Positions 34,850 to 46,068 of a stretch of DNA of 64,000 nucleotides are shown here, one piece after another. The position numbers and the translations under genes are program-made. The number at the start of each line of letters is the position of its first letter. Position 1 is the first letter of the stretch. Source of the DNA: Actinostola sp. cb2023 (taxonomy: Eukaryota; Cnidaria; Anthozoa; Actiniaria; Actinostolidae). The DNA lies in assembly GCA_033675265.1 (NCBI GenBank), contig JAUJYZ010001050.1:130001-194000 (forward strand), in the 5' to 3' direction. Under the pieces are notes generated by a model, which had not been told where the DNA came from, did no database searches, and saw only the letters and a list, made by a program, of their open reading frames with translations.

Positions 34850-37800
34850 ATTTAAGTAATTATTTATTTTATTTTTATTTTTATTATTATTATTATTTTT
34901 ATTTTTATTTTTATTTATTTATTTATTTACATCTTTACAGAAAACGGCGACAGACTCATTAGTTTTAACGTCTTCAGAAAACTGTTCTTGTTCAAAGTAT
35001 TCTAATTTGTCTTTGTGTTATTATCTGACGAGAAAGAAAATAGTTTTGTCACGTGGCTTGAAATGGAAACACATCGTGCGAGCTGACAAGGACTATACTT
35101 CACTATCTAGGAAGACAATATGTTCCGATGTCAACTTGTAGAGTATTACTAATTATAAACACACATTTGTCATAGCAGCTGGTGTAGGAATGACTCATTG
35201 ATTCACGTATTGGTTTGCTCACCAATTCATTCACTCATTCGATTGTTTATTCATTCAATAACTAGCGAGGTCATTCTTCACGCAACTAAGCTATTTATCG
35301 AGCCATGTATTCAACAATCAGTCATTCCTTATAGTCGAACTAGTTGGTGGAGTTTTTTTAAATTGAAAAACGAAGAAAGCTAAAGAGTTACAATAAGAAA
35401 ATCAAGCACCACAAATCGGACTATTGTTGTTGGGCTGCAAATTACTTTGTTTTCGCAATTTAAAATGGCTATATTACAACAATTATTGCATGAATTGGCG
35501 AACAAAATAAATCGTTTTTTGAGTGGTTTTCTTGAGGAATTCTTTCGATCAAGAATTACTATTTCAAACTAACAATGAATTAAACGGTAAACCTCTCCGT
35601 TTAATATGAGTGGTTTAGTATCCTACTGTGATGAATAGATGCTATGGGAAAAGAAAAGCCGAGGTGAAATAATTAGAAGGCGATCATCTGCCCGTTCAAG
35701 TTAGTATTACATGGGTTTATATGGACCTGAGGTTAATTAGCGTAACACATATACCACTACTTATATAGTGTGAAACGTACGTCGTGGCACGTACGTAGGC
35801 TGTTACAAATGCCAAGAAAACGCAGAACAAACATGCAAAACGACGCGTAACTATATATAAAGTTGTAAAGATCCGTTATGTAATAAGCGCCCGCCATGCA
35901 GTGGTACTTATATAGTGTTCCAAAAAACGTATTACATATTAATTAGACAATTTTTTGTAAATTGTAGCTAGCTACACAGAGGTTTCTGTGCATTTCTTTT
36001 TTCCGAGAGCTTTTCCAATACAAGAAACGCATAGAACTAAGAACTGAATACTGTAGCCATCTGTGAGCCGATCTGTGTACTTTGTGTTTCGAATTCTGTC
36101 TCCTTTTTTGAAGTTCTAGGTCTTTCAAAGAAGTAGCGCACAGAATACAGTTTGCATGTTGTATCAGCACAGAGTTAGATTATTAATAAACCCTAGAAAG
36201 ATCTAAGTTATATCGTGTCTGATTATAATCGAACTTTATTAGAAGTACCGCTGTGGGGTGGTTAAATTGGCAAAAAGTCGGTCGATCAAGGTAATTTTAA
36301 TTTCAACGAACAAAAAGAAATGTTAATTTATTATAAAGATAAGTCATTTATATCGCACGTTAATCGACATATTAGAAAAAGAAAACGAACCATTCAGAAA
36401 AAGCTAATTTAAGGCAAAAACGGAAAAGACGTTCAAGATGATTGAGTACTTACACCTAACACTTTTAACTAATCTGATCGATGATCCCCGTTCTTTCATC
36501 GTATTTTTTTCAGTTTTCACAAGCGTCATGCTTTTTATCCGATTCAGAATAATGAAGTAGTTCTCCTACTGCCATCGTTATTCCAATTGCTTTCTTTACA
36601 ATTGCTTTCTTTACAGCTTCAGCCCAGTATGTCTCCACAAAAGATTCAACGAATTTTCTCTAATATCTTTGATGTTTTATAACGTTTTCGTGATTAATTT
36701 TGCACTCTGTTCGTTGCTCGTTAGTACTATGTTCCTATTATCCTAACACTGATTTCTATCTCATCATCCCTTGCTTAGCCGATACCGTTATCGTTATCGC
36801 CGGGTTTTTTTCAATTATAAGGTCATCAATCGTGGCAACGCTAGTTGTCGGCTGTAGATAACAGACAATCAAACTGTGCTAACCGTTTCGCTGAAAGTGT
36901 GGCCATGTAAGTGACCTATACGAACAAAAATAAATGACAGTTGAGTTACTCTTCTTCTGCATAGTCGTTGCATACGTACTATGACTCAAGCGAACTCTCA
37001 AACAGGTTGACTGATACGGCTGCATCTGATCAAAACTCGCGTCTACGTCAGGCCAGGGCCGTCATTCTTATCTGGTAATCAAGGGAGGCAGTTCAACAAT
37101 AGTGGAGGCGTTTGTAATATCCTCACTTGAAGAGCCCACTCTCAGTTGGACGTTTCACGATCCTGCTTCACGGACTATTGAGCGTATTCTAATTTAGTCA
37201 CCCTATTGTCGCATTGGGCTGAAGAATTCAACAAGGTTTTCCTAGAGAATTACAAACGATAAATCTATCCATATAGATAGTGTCAGGCTTTTTTTTGGAA
37301 AGAAATGATCGTTTGCTGGCCTGTACAGCGCGCGGGCGGAAATCTGGAAACAGGAGCTTCACATGAGATCATCTGATATCGTAGATAAAGTTTAATAACT
37401 GAAGAGTGAAAAACTTTAATCAACGGAAATAACAGGTATATGGAGGACTATCAAAGAATGGACATGTTGATTAAATCCTTCTCAATACAAGAGGAACTAG
37501 GATGATTGCTAGTCTGTGAGTTCAATTTATGATCACTCAAATCCGACAGTCCGGCGATATCTGCGTCCTCAATAATAAACCTGATCATTGGAGCATGTGT
37601 TATTTAACGGAAAAACCAATCATGTCGATTTTTACTAGCTTCAAGCGATATGATTTCAGTTTGATGGACGTTAGTGATTAGCCTCGCGAATTCTATACTC
37701 TTCGAAAGCAAACGCGTAATCAGAGGCAACCAATAAGAGTTGTTATATAAAAAGCAGTTCTTATGATTTCATAGAAGAATTTCTGAAGAAAAGCTCCACT

Positions 37801-39240
37801 GTAACGTTTCCTATTAGGAAAGTTCGCGCGCCTCTCCACGCTTGTCCTATATAAACTTTTTGGCGGGAAATTGAACGCTTGATATTAGAAGAAAGATAAC
37901 AGGTGCTAGAAGGAACTAACAGCTCTTTCCGCCCATATGCTGATTGGGTGATCTTCAAAGAAGACCTGCGAAAAAATGCGTACTATTTTAAAGCATCCTT
38001 GGAGAGTGTTCTTAGTGATTTAGAAGCATTGCGCGCGCTTAGTTAACTATATGAAGTATGATTTTCAGAAGTTGAAACTACTCATAAAGACAAAATACTG
38101 ATCGGTATTTTTAATAGTTTTATCAGTGGAATCACTTAAAACACTGACGGTCATATAACAGATAATTAATCAAATATCGAGCATACTGTGTGTCGTTTGT
38201 CGGATGGGTTTCATAGGCACGGGGCGCGGGAACGTCCCTAATAGGAAACACAATGTGACTTTGTTTGTTGCCATGTATTTGAGCTATTAAACTAAATTGA
38301 ATTAGTCTCATGTGGAAATTTGATTTCTTAATAAAACACTGTGACACAACAAGCGTATAAACTCGTAATGAATGTCTGTAACAGATGGGTTCTAAACCCG
38401 AATATAACAAATGATAAAACGCTCAACATTTTAACGACAAAAGATAACATGTTGAATTTAACCATAAACAGAAGAAGTTAAACTACGTCTAAAGGTTCGC
38501 TGTTGAATTACTGCATTACCAGGTTAATAAAACGAAAGCTTTTCTAATAACTTCGCACTTATAATTCTCAAGAAGATAAAAGAACGTCAACTGTAGAACA
38601 TTCAGTTGACACTAAATAATGTGAATTGTGCTTGATATTGAGAATTAGTGTAGAGATCGAACTGATGAAACCTGTTGTTTATCTTAAGAGAGAGAGAGAT
38701 ATGCATTAATATGTGTGCATAGATCAAAAATACGTTAAAAGACTTTCAATTCTTGGTAAGCATCGTTAGATGGCTATTGAATTCGCTGCGATATATCGAA
38801 AAGACTGCTCGAGGTAATTCGCTGATACCAACTACGTTTAGAACACTTTACAATGAGATTATTATGAAGTGATCTCCTTCATCCCTACTCGATTTTCCAC
38901 TTATCGCTTAACTACTATAGATCAAGAAAATTATATAGACGATATCTCTGCTTGCATCGGGTCAAGGCACGCCTCAAGGCGCGTCAACGTACAAGACCCC
39001 ACAGTGAGTAAAGGAAATACATCCAAAAGATAATTACGTGATCTGATGTACAATCAGTACCACAATCGTAATCTCAAATAGTCGGCAAAAATCGCACAAA
39101 CGTAGTGAGAGCACGAGTTTTGTTTATAGATTTGTGCAACGGAGCACTCCTTCCTCGTGAAGTTCATTACCGGGTATTGGTATAGAGGGTTATTAAAACA
39201 ATCGAGGGTGCAGGTGGGTCGCCTCCGCGGGAGCTTGGCA
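34850..39240. other. 4.4-kb intergenic region, no gene recognised
   Basis: AT-rich, with (TTTA)n at about 34855-34930 and short TTCATTCA runs. Open frames are all under 100 codons and lack recognisable domains or plausible splice partners. It includes the promoter-proximal part of peptide gene B. Confidence 0.4.
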
Positions 39241-39249
39241 TCACAAGGA

Positions 39250-39257
39250 TATAAATA
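39250..39257 (+). promoter_or_regulatory. TATA box of peptide gene B
   Basis: TATAAATA in AAGGATATAAATATTTG, about 110 bases before the ATG at 39363. Confidence 0.65.
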
Positions 39258-39362
39258 TTTGACGCGCCACGTCAGTCATCCACTAAACACATCAACTGTA
39301 TCCCCAACAAGCAACTTTAGTTACTATTTGCCTAAGCACTGGACGAAGCTAGACGTTTTATC

Positions 39363-39500
39363 ATGAACACCAAGAAGCTCACTCTAGTCGTGCTTGTATC
39401 TACACTCATGGTGTTAGTGCGAGACAGCCAAGCCATGGTGACCGGTGTCCTCAGTGGAAAACGTGATGCAGATCAAACACACGGACAGCTAGCCCTTAAG
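39363..39500 (+). CDS. Peptide gene B, exon 1 (signal peptide and linker)
   Basis: 46 codons from ATG to CTTAAG|GTAAGC. Residues 6-19 are hydrophobic (LTLVVLVSTLMVLV) followed by RDSQA, so cleavage after Ala24 is likely. The mature start is MVTGVLSGKRDADQ. Gly-Lys-Arg at residues 32-34 is the classic signal for dibasic cleavage plus C-terminal amidation, so a short peptide (MVTGVLS-amide) could be released; that is inference. The intron is phase 0 and ends the exon on Lys, as in peptide gene A. It joins in frame to 45020-45127, giving 81 aa. Confidence 0.75.
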
Positions 39501-40011
39501 GTAAGCACGCGTTTTCGACTACTCTAGCTAGACTCAAGACCATGTCAAGCTGATATATCAATTGTGTTCATTAATACCAAACAAATAAGGCTTAGGGTGT
39601 AATACACTACTTTGGGATGATTTCATATATAGTGTAGATCAGTACATAAATGACCATTAGCTCCTAGATACACGTACATCTTTGGAACGAGCACCCCAGC
39701 TCAACAATGTCTTTCGTGTTTAAATAAAGTTATACAAAGTTATACGATCGCAAGCTTGCTTTAATACTGACTTGCGGCACAAGCTTCATGAATAAAAGCG
39801 CAAGTGGGCTCATATATGAAAACGAGGATCCGTACGTAATTTACGGTATGGACCTAGCACGAGTTAATTCCGATAACTGTGTATTGCATGTGTAGCTTTG
39901 TTTTCAATTTATAAGCGATTAGGTTCTTTCGCGGGATACGATATCTAAGTAATTATGGATATAGCAAGTGGGTGATTATTAAGTGTGATCTGACGACGAG
40001 ATAAATCTATA

Positions 40012-40132
40012 TGAATGAATGAATGAATGAATGAATGAATGGATGAATGAATGAATGAATGAATGAATGAATGAATGAATGAATGAATGAATGAATGAAT
40101 GAATGAATGAATGAATGAATGAATGAATGAAT
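40012..40132. repeat. (TGAA)n microsatellite in the peptide gene B intron
   Basis: About 30 units with one TGGA variant. The opposite strand reads as a Phe-Ile-His-Ser repeat and is not a gene. Confidence 0.95.
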
Positions 40133-41309
40133 AGACTTTATTTAATGAGGGTAGCACGTGACAGTTTGTACAAACTGATGACCCTGTGGCCCTCCAATAA
40201 CTATATTTAAGATATGATCGAAAAACTGTGTAAAATCGAATAGTCCACGTACCGAGAAGGCGGGTCCATAATGAATTTGTATTGTCCAATTAGTTTTATT
40301 GGTGCTAAATATTTAAAAAGGCAGTTGGACGAAAAACGTGTCCTTCAAGATTAATCCAAAACCACGTGTTTTTACAGGCGTAACCGAACTCTGGCGTGCA
40401 CTTGTCTAATGTTATGCCACCTAATAATTAAGATAGTTTCAGCGGAATTCTTGTTCGTTGTTCTGTAAGCCACACCACAGATCTTCCCGTATAATCTTAA
40501 TCTAACACAGTTTGCTTGAATAGAGGAATCAAAACTTACTCGCGGGTACGTGGAGAGAGACACAAAGAGAAAAGAAGCAAAATTAAAAGAAACAAGAAGA
40601 AGAGAAAAGAAGAACGAAAAAAAACTTGACCACATTTTCAAACATTCTTTAAAAAATGCATGCATGTTTCTATCACTTCCTTGTGACAGGAAAACAAAGC
40701 CAAATTATCAATGGTATTGCGGAGAAAATCACTTGGTATATCTTGAGAGCACAAACAGCACTGAACCGTTTCACGATGACTACAACTACCAGAATGCTTT
40801 GGGAATTTTCAGACCGATTTTCAGACTTTTATTATATCCCTTATGAGAATAGTAATTATCTAATTACTAGGTAATACTGAATAATCGAACATATCACATG
40901 TCTGATACGATAACCTATTGAACGAGTTATTAAAATGACAATCAATTTGGAACTGGTCTGAAGTCATAGAACTGTCAGACGGTCGTAAAACATCCAATAC
41001 CAGCGTGCAGGTGAACTTGACTCACTTCTGACTTGTACAAAATTAAATATCATGGGTGAACGAAAGAGAAAGAATGGAAAAATGATATTCAAAAGCGGAG
41101 AGAAAGAAAACAAACGATGATAGTAAGAGAGAAAGTGACTGAGAGGATGATGATATGACATAGATATCAGTTCTGACATAAATGCTCTATGATTGTGCTT
41201 TGCAACGAAGTGCTTTTTGTCGGACAGCTAATTATTTTAATAATTTTAAAAAGGCACGATTTGCAGCCACGCGGCTTACAATGTTATCATAAAAAGAGGA
41301 TAAAAAGAA

Positions 41310-41790
41310 AGAACCTAAACATAAGTGCAACCATCTCCAAGGCTTCTAAACGTTCTCCGTGTCCTACGCCATGGTGGCGTTCCAGTTGAAGATCTCCTGG
41401 CTATCTACTCCGCACCGTTACACGTTCCGTGTTGGACGGTACTGCTGTCGGTGGTGTGGCACCACGCCCTACCTTCCTTCCTACATCTCTGAACAGGTAT
41501 AACGTGTCCAGAAACGCGGTTTTAGAATTATCCTACAAGGACAGACCTACAATGATGCTCTAAAGATGTTGCCATAGTCCAGACAAAAGACGTTATGAAC
41601 CCGGTACTATTAAGAAAATTACTAAAGGGGGTCCTCTTTCGAGGCATCTTCCTGAAACCAGATCATCATGCGCTATCGTTCCTCAATATAATACTAGGAA
41701 CTCGAACTCTCGCACGTTGTTCAAATGCCGAACGGACACCCAAGGTTTTTCCCCAAGTTCAGAAATTTTGCTCAATTGAATGTGGGGTTT
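41310..41790 (+). pseudogene. Degenerate LINE reverse transcriptase C-terminal fragment
   Basis: Broken frames in order give KASKR, then GVPVEDLLAIY, VVWHHALPSFL / YLPSYISEQV, RVQKRGFRIILQG, QTYNDALKMLP, and after shifts LFRGIFLKPDHHAL and RTPKVFPQV. These are the post-catalytic blocks of jockey/CR1-like LINEs (GVP-EDL, RVQKRAxRII, YxDAL, KPDH). Several stops and frameshifts are present. It lies in the peptide gene B intron just before the 47-bp minisatellite. Confidence 0.75.
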
Positions 41791-41810
41791 TCAGACATAT
41801 CGTTTACGGG

Positions 41811-42950
41811 GAGTTATGGGACTGTTGTAGTGGACGCTGGTCTTGGATGTTTTACGGGGAGTTATGGGACTGTTGTAGTGGACGCTGGTCTTTGATGTTT
41901 GACGGGGAGTTATGAGACTGTTGTAGTGGACGCTGGTCTTGGATGTCTTACAGGGAGTTATGAGACTGTTGTAGTGGACGCTGGTCTTGGATGTCTTACA
42001 GGGAGTTATGGGACTGTTGTAGTGGACGCTGGTATTGGATGTTTACGAGGAGTTATGGAACTGTTGTAGTGACGCAGGTCTTGGATGTTTACGAGGAGTT
42101 AAGGGACTGTTATAGTAGACGCTGGTCTTGGATGTTTTACAGGGAGTTATGGGACTGTTGTAGTGGACGCTGGTCTTGGATGTTTTACAGGGAGTTATGG
42201 GACTGTTGTATAGTGGACGCTGGTCTTGGATGTCTTACGGGGAGTTATGGGACTGTTGTAGTGAACGCTGGTCTTGGATGTTTACGAGGAGTTATGGGAC
42301 TGTCAGTAGTGGACGATGGTCTTGGATGTTTTACAGGGAGTTATGGGACTGTTGTAGTGACGCTGGTCTTGGATGTTTTCAAGGAGTTATGGGACTGTTG
42401 TAGTGACGCTGGTCTTGGATGTTTTACAGGGAGTTATGGAACTGTTGTAGTGACGCTGGTATTGGATGTTTACGAGGAGTTATGGGACTGTTGTAGTGAC
42501 GCTGGTCTTGGATGTTTTCAAGGAGTTATGGGACTGTGTTGTAGTGGACGCTGGTCTTGGATTTTCATGCTACGTGGAGTTATGGGACTGTTGTAGTGGA
42601 CGCTGGGCTTAGATGTTTACGGGGAGTTATGGGACTGTTGTAGTGACGCTGGTCTTAGATTTTTACGGGGAGTTATGGGACTGTAATTGTAGTGGACGCT
42701 GGTCTTAGATGTTTACGGGGAGTTATGGGACTGTTGTAGTGATGCTGGTCTTAGATGTTTACGGGGAGTTATGGGACTGTTGTAGTGACGCTGGTCTTAG
42801 ATGTTTACGGGGAGTTATGGGACTGTTGTAGTGATGCTGGTCTTAGATGTTTACGGGGAGTTATGGGACTGTTGTAGTGACGCTGGTCTTAGATGTTTAC
42901 GGGGAGTTATGGGACTGTTGTAGTGGACGCTGGTCTTGGGTAGGGTTGTG
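41811..42950. repeat. Minisatellite of about 44-48 bp, about 24 units
   Basis: Unit: GGGGAGTTATGGGACTGTTG plus TAGTGGACGCTGGTCTTGGA and TGTTTTAC. Left-half units have TGTTTTACAG or TTACGAG joins; right-half units have TTTACGGG and GGTCTTAGA, so variants are spatially segregated. Confidence 0.95.
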
Positions 42951-43399
42951 GGAGTTTTGTAGTGTTGTAGTATAAATGCCCGCTTGTCCAAAGTAGGTGC
43001 ACTAAAATATGTTTCCCCATATTTACTGTAAATAGACAGAAATGGCGTCCCCTAAAACGGCCCCCCGCACTTCTCCATGCAACATGTTAGTTGTCTGTAC
43101 CCTAATATATTCGACAGATCGATTCACTGTCAGAAAGTACATTTGTATCTCATCCGTTTAGTAATGGAGAGTCATCATGTAAAAGTCAACGTCCGAGGCG
43201 TTGGGTAGCTTTGTTGATCACAAGTCAAAAGGTCTAATCCAGCAATCGTTGGCTGCAGACCTATGCCACAGATAGCCCACGAGCACTTGTGATGCATTCT
43301 CATTACGTAGAGTAACTCGATTGTCTCGCTTATTATAAATAATAATAAATAAATAAATAAATCACTTTTTTAACGTGTCATTGTATTTAGCAGTACATG

Positions 43400-44820
43400 C
43401 TAATTGGGGACACGACTCTCGCACTTCTTACTACATTCTATATTCTGTACACCCAACACTCATCTCACTAGTGGGGACACGACTCTCGCGCTCACTTCTT
43501 ACTACATTCTATTCTATACACCCAACACTCATCTCACTAGTGGGGACACAACTCATACTCACTTCTTACTACATTCTATATTCTACACACCCAACACTCA
43601 TCTCACTAGTGGGGACACGACTCTCGCGCTCACTTCTTACTACATTGTATATTCTGTACACCCAACACTCATCTCACTAGTGGGGACACGACTCTCGCGC
43701 TCACTTCTTACTACATTGTATATTCTGTACACCCAACACTCATCTCACTAGTGGGGACACGACTCTCGCGCTCACTTCTTACTACATTCTATTCTATACA
43801 CCCAACACTCATCTCACTAGTGGGGACACGACTCTCACACTCACTTCTTACTACATTGTATATTCTATACACCCAACACCCATCTCACTAGTGGGGACAC
43901 GACTCTGACACTCACTGCTTACTACGTTCTATATTCTGTACACCCAACACTCATCTCACTAGTGGGGACACGACTCTGACACTCACTGCTTACTACATTC
44001 TATATTCTGTACACCCAACACTCATCTCACTAGTGGGGACACGACTCTCACACTCACTTCTTATTACATTCTATATTCTGTACACCCAACACTCATCTCA
44101 CTAGTGGGGACACGACTCTCACACTCACTTCTTACTACATTCTATATTCTGTACACCCAACACTCATCTCACTAGTGGGGACACGACTCACACAATCACT
44201 TCTTACTACATTCTAATATTCTATACACCCAACACCCATCTCACTAGTGGGGACACGACTCTCATACTCACTGCTTACTACATTCTAATATTCTATACAC
44301 CCAACACCCATCTCACTAGTGGGGACACGACTCTCACACTCACTTCTTACTACATTCTATATTCTGTACACCCAACACTCATCTCACTAGTGGGGACACG
44401 ACTCTCACAATCACTTCTTACTACATTCTAATATTCTATACACCCAACACTCATCTCACTAGTGGGGACACGACTCTCACAATCACTTCTTACTACATTC
44501 TAATATTCTATACACCCAACACTCATCTCACTAGTGGGGACACGACTCTCACAATCACTTCTTACTACATTCTAATATTCTATACACCCAACACTCATCT
44601 CACTAGTGGGGACACGACTCTCACAATCACTTCTTACTACATTCTAATATTCTATACACCCAACACTCATCTCACTAGTGGGGACACGACTCTCACAATC
44701 ACTTCTTACTACATTCTATATTCTATACACCCAACACTCATCTCACTAGTGGGGACACGACTCTCACACTCACTTCTTACTACATTCTAATATTCTATAC
44801 ACCCAACACCCATCTCACTA
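43400..44820. repeat. Minisatellite of about 70 bp, about 20 units
   Basis: Unit: CTCACTAGTGGGGACACGAC, TCTCACACTCACTTCTTACT, ACATTCTATATTCTGTACAC, CCAACACTCAT. The left half is rich in CTCGCGCTC, the right half in CTCACAATC. It ends directly at the SINE (CTCACTAG|TTCGTTC). Confidence 0.95.
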
Positions 44821-44986
44821 GTTCGTTCTTATTGAGGGAGGAAAACCGGAGTACTCGGAGAAAAACCCTCGAAGCAAGGGAGAGAACGAACTGACAAACT
44901 CATGCAACTCACATGAAGCGCCCGGTCCAGGAGTTGAACCAGGCACCACAGTGGTGAGATGCGAGAGGCATAACCACTCGGCCACC
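44821..44986 (-). ncRNA. tRNA-derived SINE
   Basis: On the - strand the element starts GGTGGCCGAGTGGTTATGCC, with a pol III A box TGGCCGAGTGG, and has a B box GGTTCAACTCC about 35 bases on. This is the 5' half of a tRNA-like (Leu/Ser style) promoter. The body then has TCGAGGGTTTTTCTCCGAGT and ACTCCGGTTTTCCTCCCTCA, a tail also common to other invertebrate SINEs as far as I recall. It is not a functional tRNA because no complete cloverleaf follows. It lies 34 bases before exon 2 of peptide gene B, in antisense orientation. Confidence 0.75.
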
Positions 44987-45019
44987 TATAATTAAAATTA
45001 TATATGTTTTGTCTTTTAG

Positions 45020-45127
45020 AGAAAAGCACAAGAACGAGCGTCACGCATTTGTTCTCTTGCAAGGATTCTTCAGTGTGAAGGATTACTTGTAAAACAAGAT
45101 GCTTCTCAAGGTGTGAACAGCTACTAA
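45020..45127 (+). CDS. Peptide gene B, exon 2 (two-cysteine domain)
   Basis: Starts after the acceptor GTCTTTTAG (ending 45019) and ends at TAA 45125-45127; 35 residues. It reads RKAQERASRICSLARILQCE, then GLLVKQDASQ and a short tail. C-x7-C spacing and IC-x-L-A-R-x-L-x-C-E-x-L match exon 2 of peptide gene A. The intron sits at the same position relative to the basic stretch. Two such exons with matched motifs, phase, signal peptides and TATA boxes are hard to explain by chance. Function unknown; a secreted signalling peptide is the simplest idea. Confidence 0.74.
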   Translation, partial: RKAQERASRICSLARILQCEGLLVKQDASQGVNSY

Positions 45128-45303
45128 CGTAACTACTAGCAACATCATTGCGGTCAACACAAGCGTTAGCTCTTCATCGATCGACTCACGAGATATTTTA
45201 GAGAGTATTTTTATTGCATCTATACAAAGTATTTTAGAATATTCACGACGTACAGACCCTTTGAGATGGAGAAGACGCTTTTCACTGTCTAGACAAGTGT
45301 TTC

Positions 45304-45309
45304 AATAAA
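45304..45309 (+). promoter_or_regulatory. Polyadenylation signal of peptide gene B
   Basis: AATAAA about 177 bases after the stop; a second one is at 45395-45400. Confidence 0.5.
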
Positions 45310-45438
45310 GGAATAGTTTTAATTGGCCGGACAGTTAATACATTAGGTCTTCATGACCTCAGTAGTCGTTGTCAAATGATCATTTCCAAACCAAAATAAA
45401 GTAGAAAATTCATCCTCGACTTAGTCTCGTGGCGTAAT

Positions 45439-45500
45439 TAGCCTGCAAATATACAGCCACTTTTTGGCGCTCGCCAAAAAGCGGCTGTATTCGCAGGCTA
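45439..45500. repeat. Hairpin TAGCCTGC...GCAGGCTA
   Basis: GCCTGCAAATATACAGCC and TTTTTGGCG pair with CGCCAAAAA and GGCTGTATTCGCAGGC across a 1-3 base loop, flanked by TA on both sides. A small MITE-like hairpin. Confidence 0.75.
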
Positions 45501-45896
45501 CATGACGTACAAATAATAATAATAACAATAATAATATACAATTTTGTTCTCTGACGTCATCAGTGCATCTGTAAAGCCGCGTCTACACGAGCAAGTTTTC
45601 CTTGACAAGTTTTTCTTGATGTAAGTTTTCACCAGGAAAACTTGTTCGTGCAAATGGAGAAAAATGCTCAATCTTTCTTTGACAAGGAAAAGCTGGCATG
45701 CTAGCTTCTCCTAGCCTGCGCTCGCATCCAAACTAAACCACGGTATAGTCCGTCTGCGAATCAGTGCATGATTCCTTGTTGTGGACCCCGGCCCATAATA
45801 GTTTTTGATTGTCTATCGCCAATTATCATTCTTACGCGTGTCCTGATTGGTTGTGGTACTCGCGCTATGTTTACTGCCAATTACTTTTAGATATCT

Positions 45897-45995
45897 GGAC
45901 ACAGCATTTACAGCCGACGACAGGCTATAAGAACATTCTTTGAGAAAAACAACGTGTCTGTAAATCTCCCCACAGGCTACGGCAAGTATCTATGA
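45897..45995 (+). pseudogene. RecQ-like helicase N-terminal remnant (left arm)
   Basis: The frame gives AIRTFFEKNNVSVNLPTGYG then K and a stop at 45993-45995. LPTGYGK is a RecQ-type Walker A. Compared with the right-arm copy it has lost about 45 bases between TTTACAGCC and CGACAGGCTATAAG. Confidence 0.6.
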
Positions 45996-46068
45996 TATTC
46001 CAAACCTCGTGGTTCAAGTGTTGTTGTTGTAATTACTTTATAAATAAATTACTTTTTTAACGTGTCAG

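Noticed and set aside
41991..42596. 201-codon open frame with repeated ELWDCCSG-like units, and similar frames at 43375-43751
   Set aside because: Translated intronic minisatellites; frames change with unit length and no start or splice context is present.
44821..44986. A functional tRNA gene
   Set aside because: Only A and B boxes and a 5' half resemble tRNA; no full cloverleaf, and a SINE tail follows.
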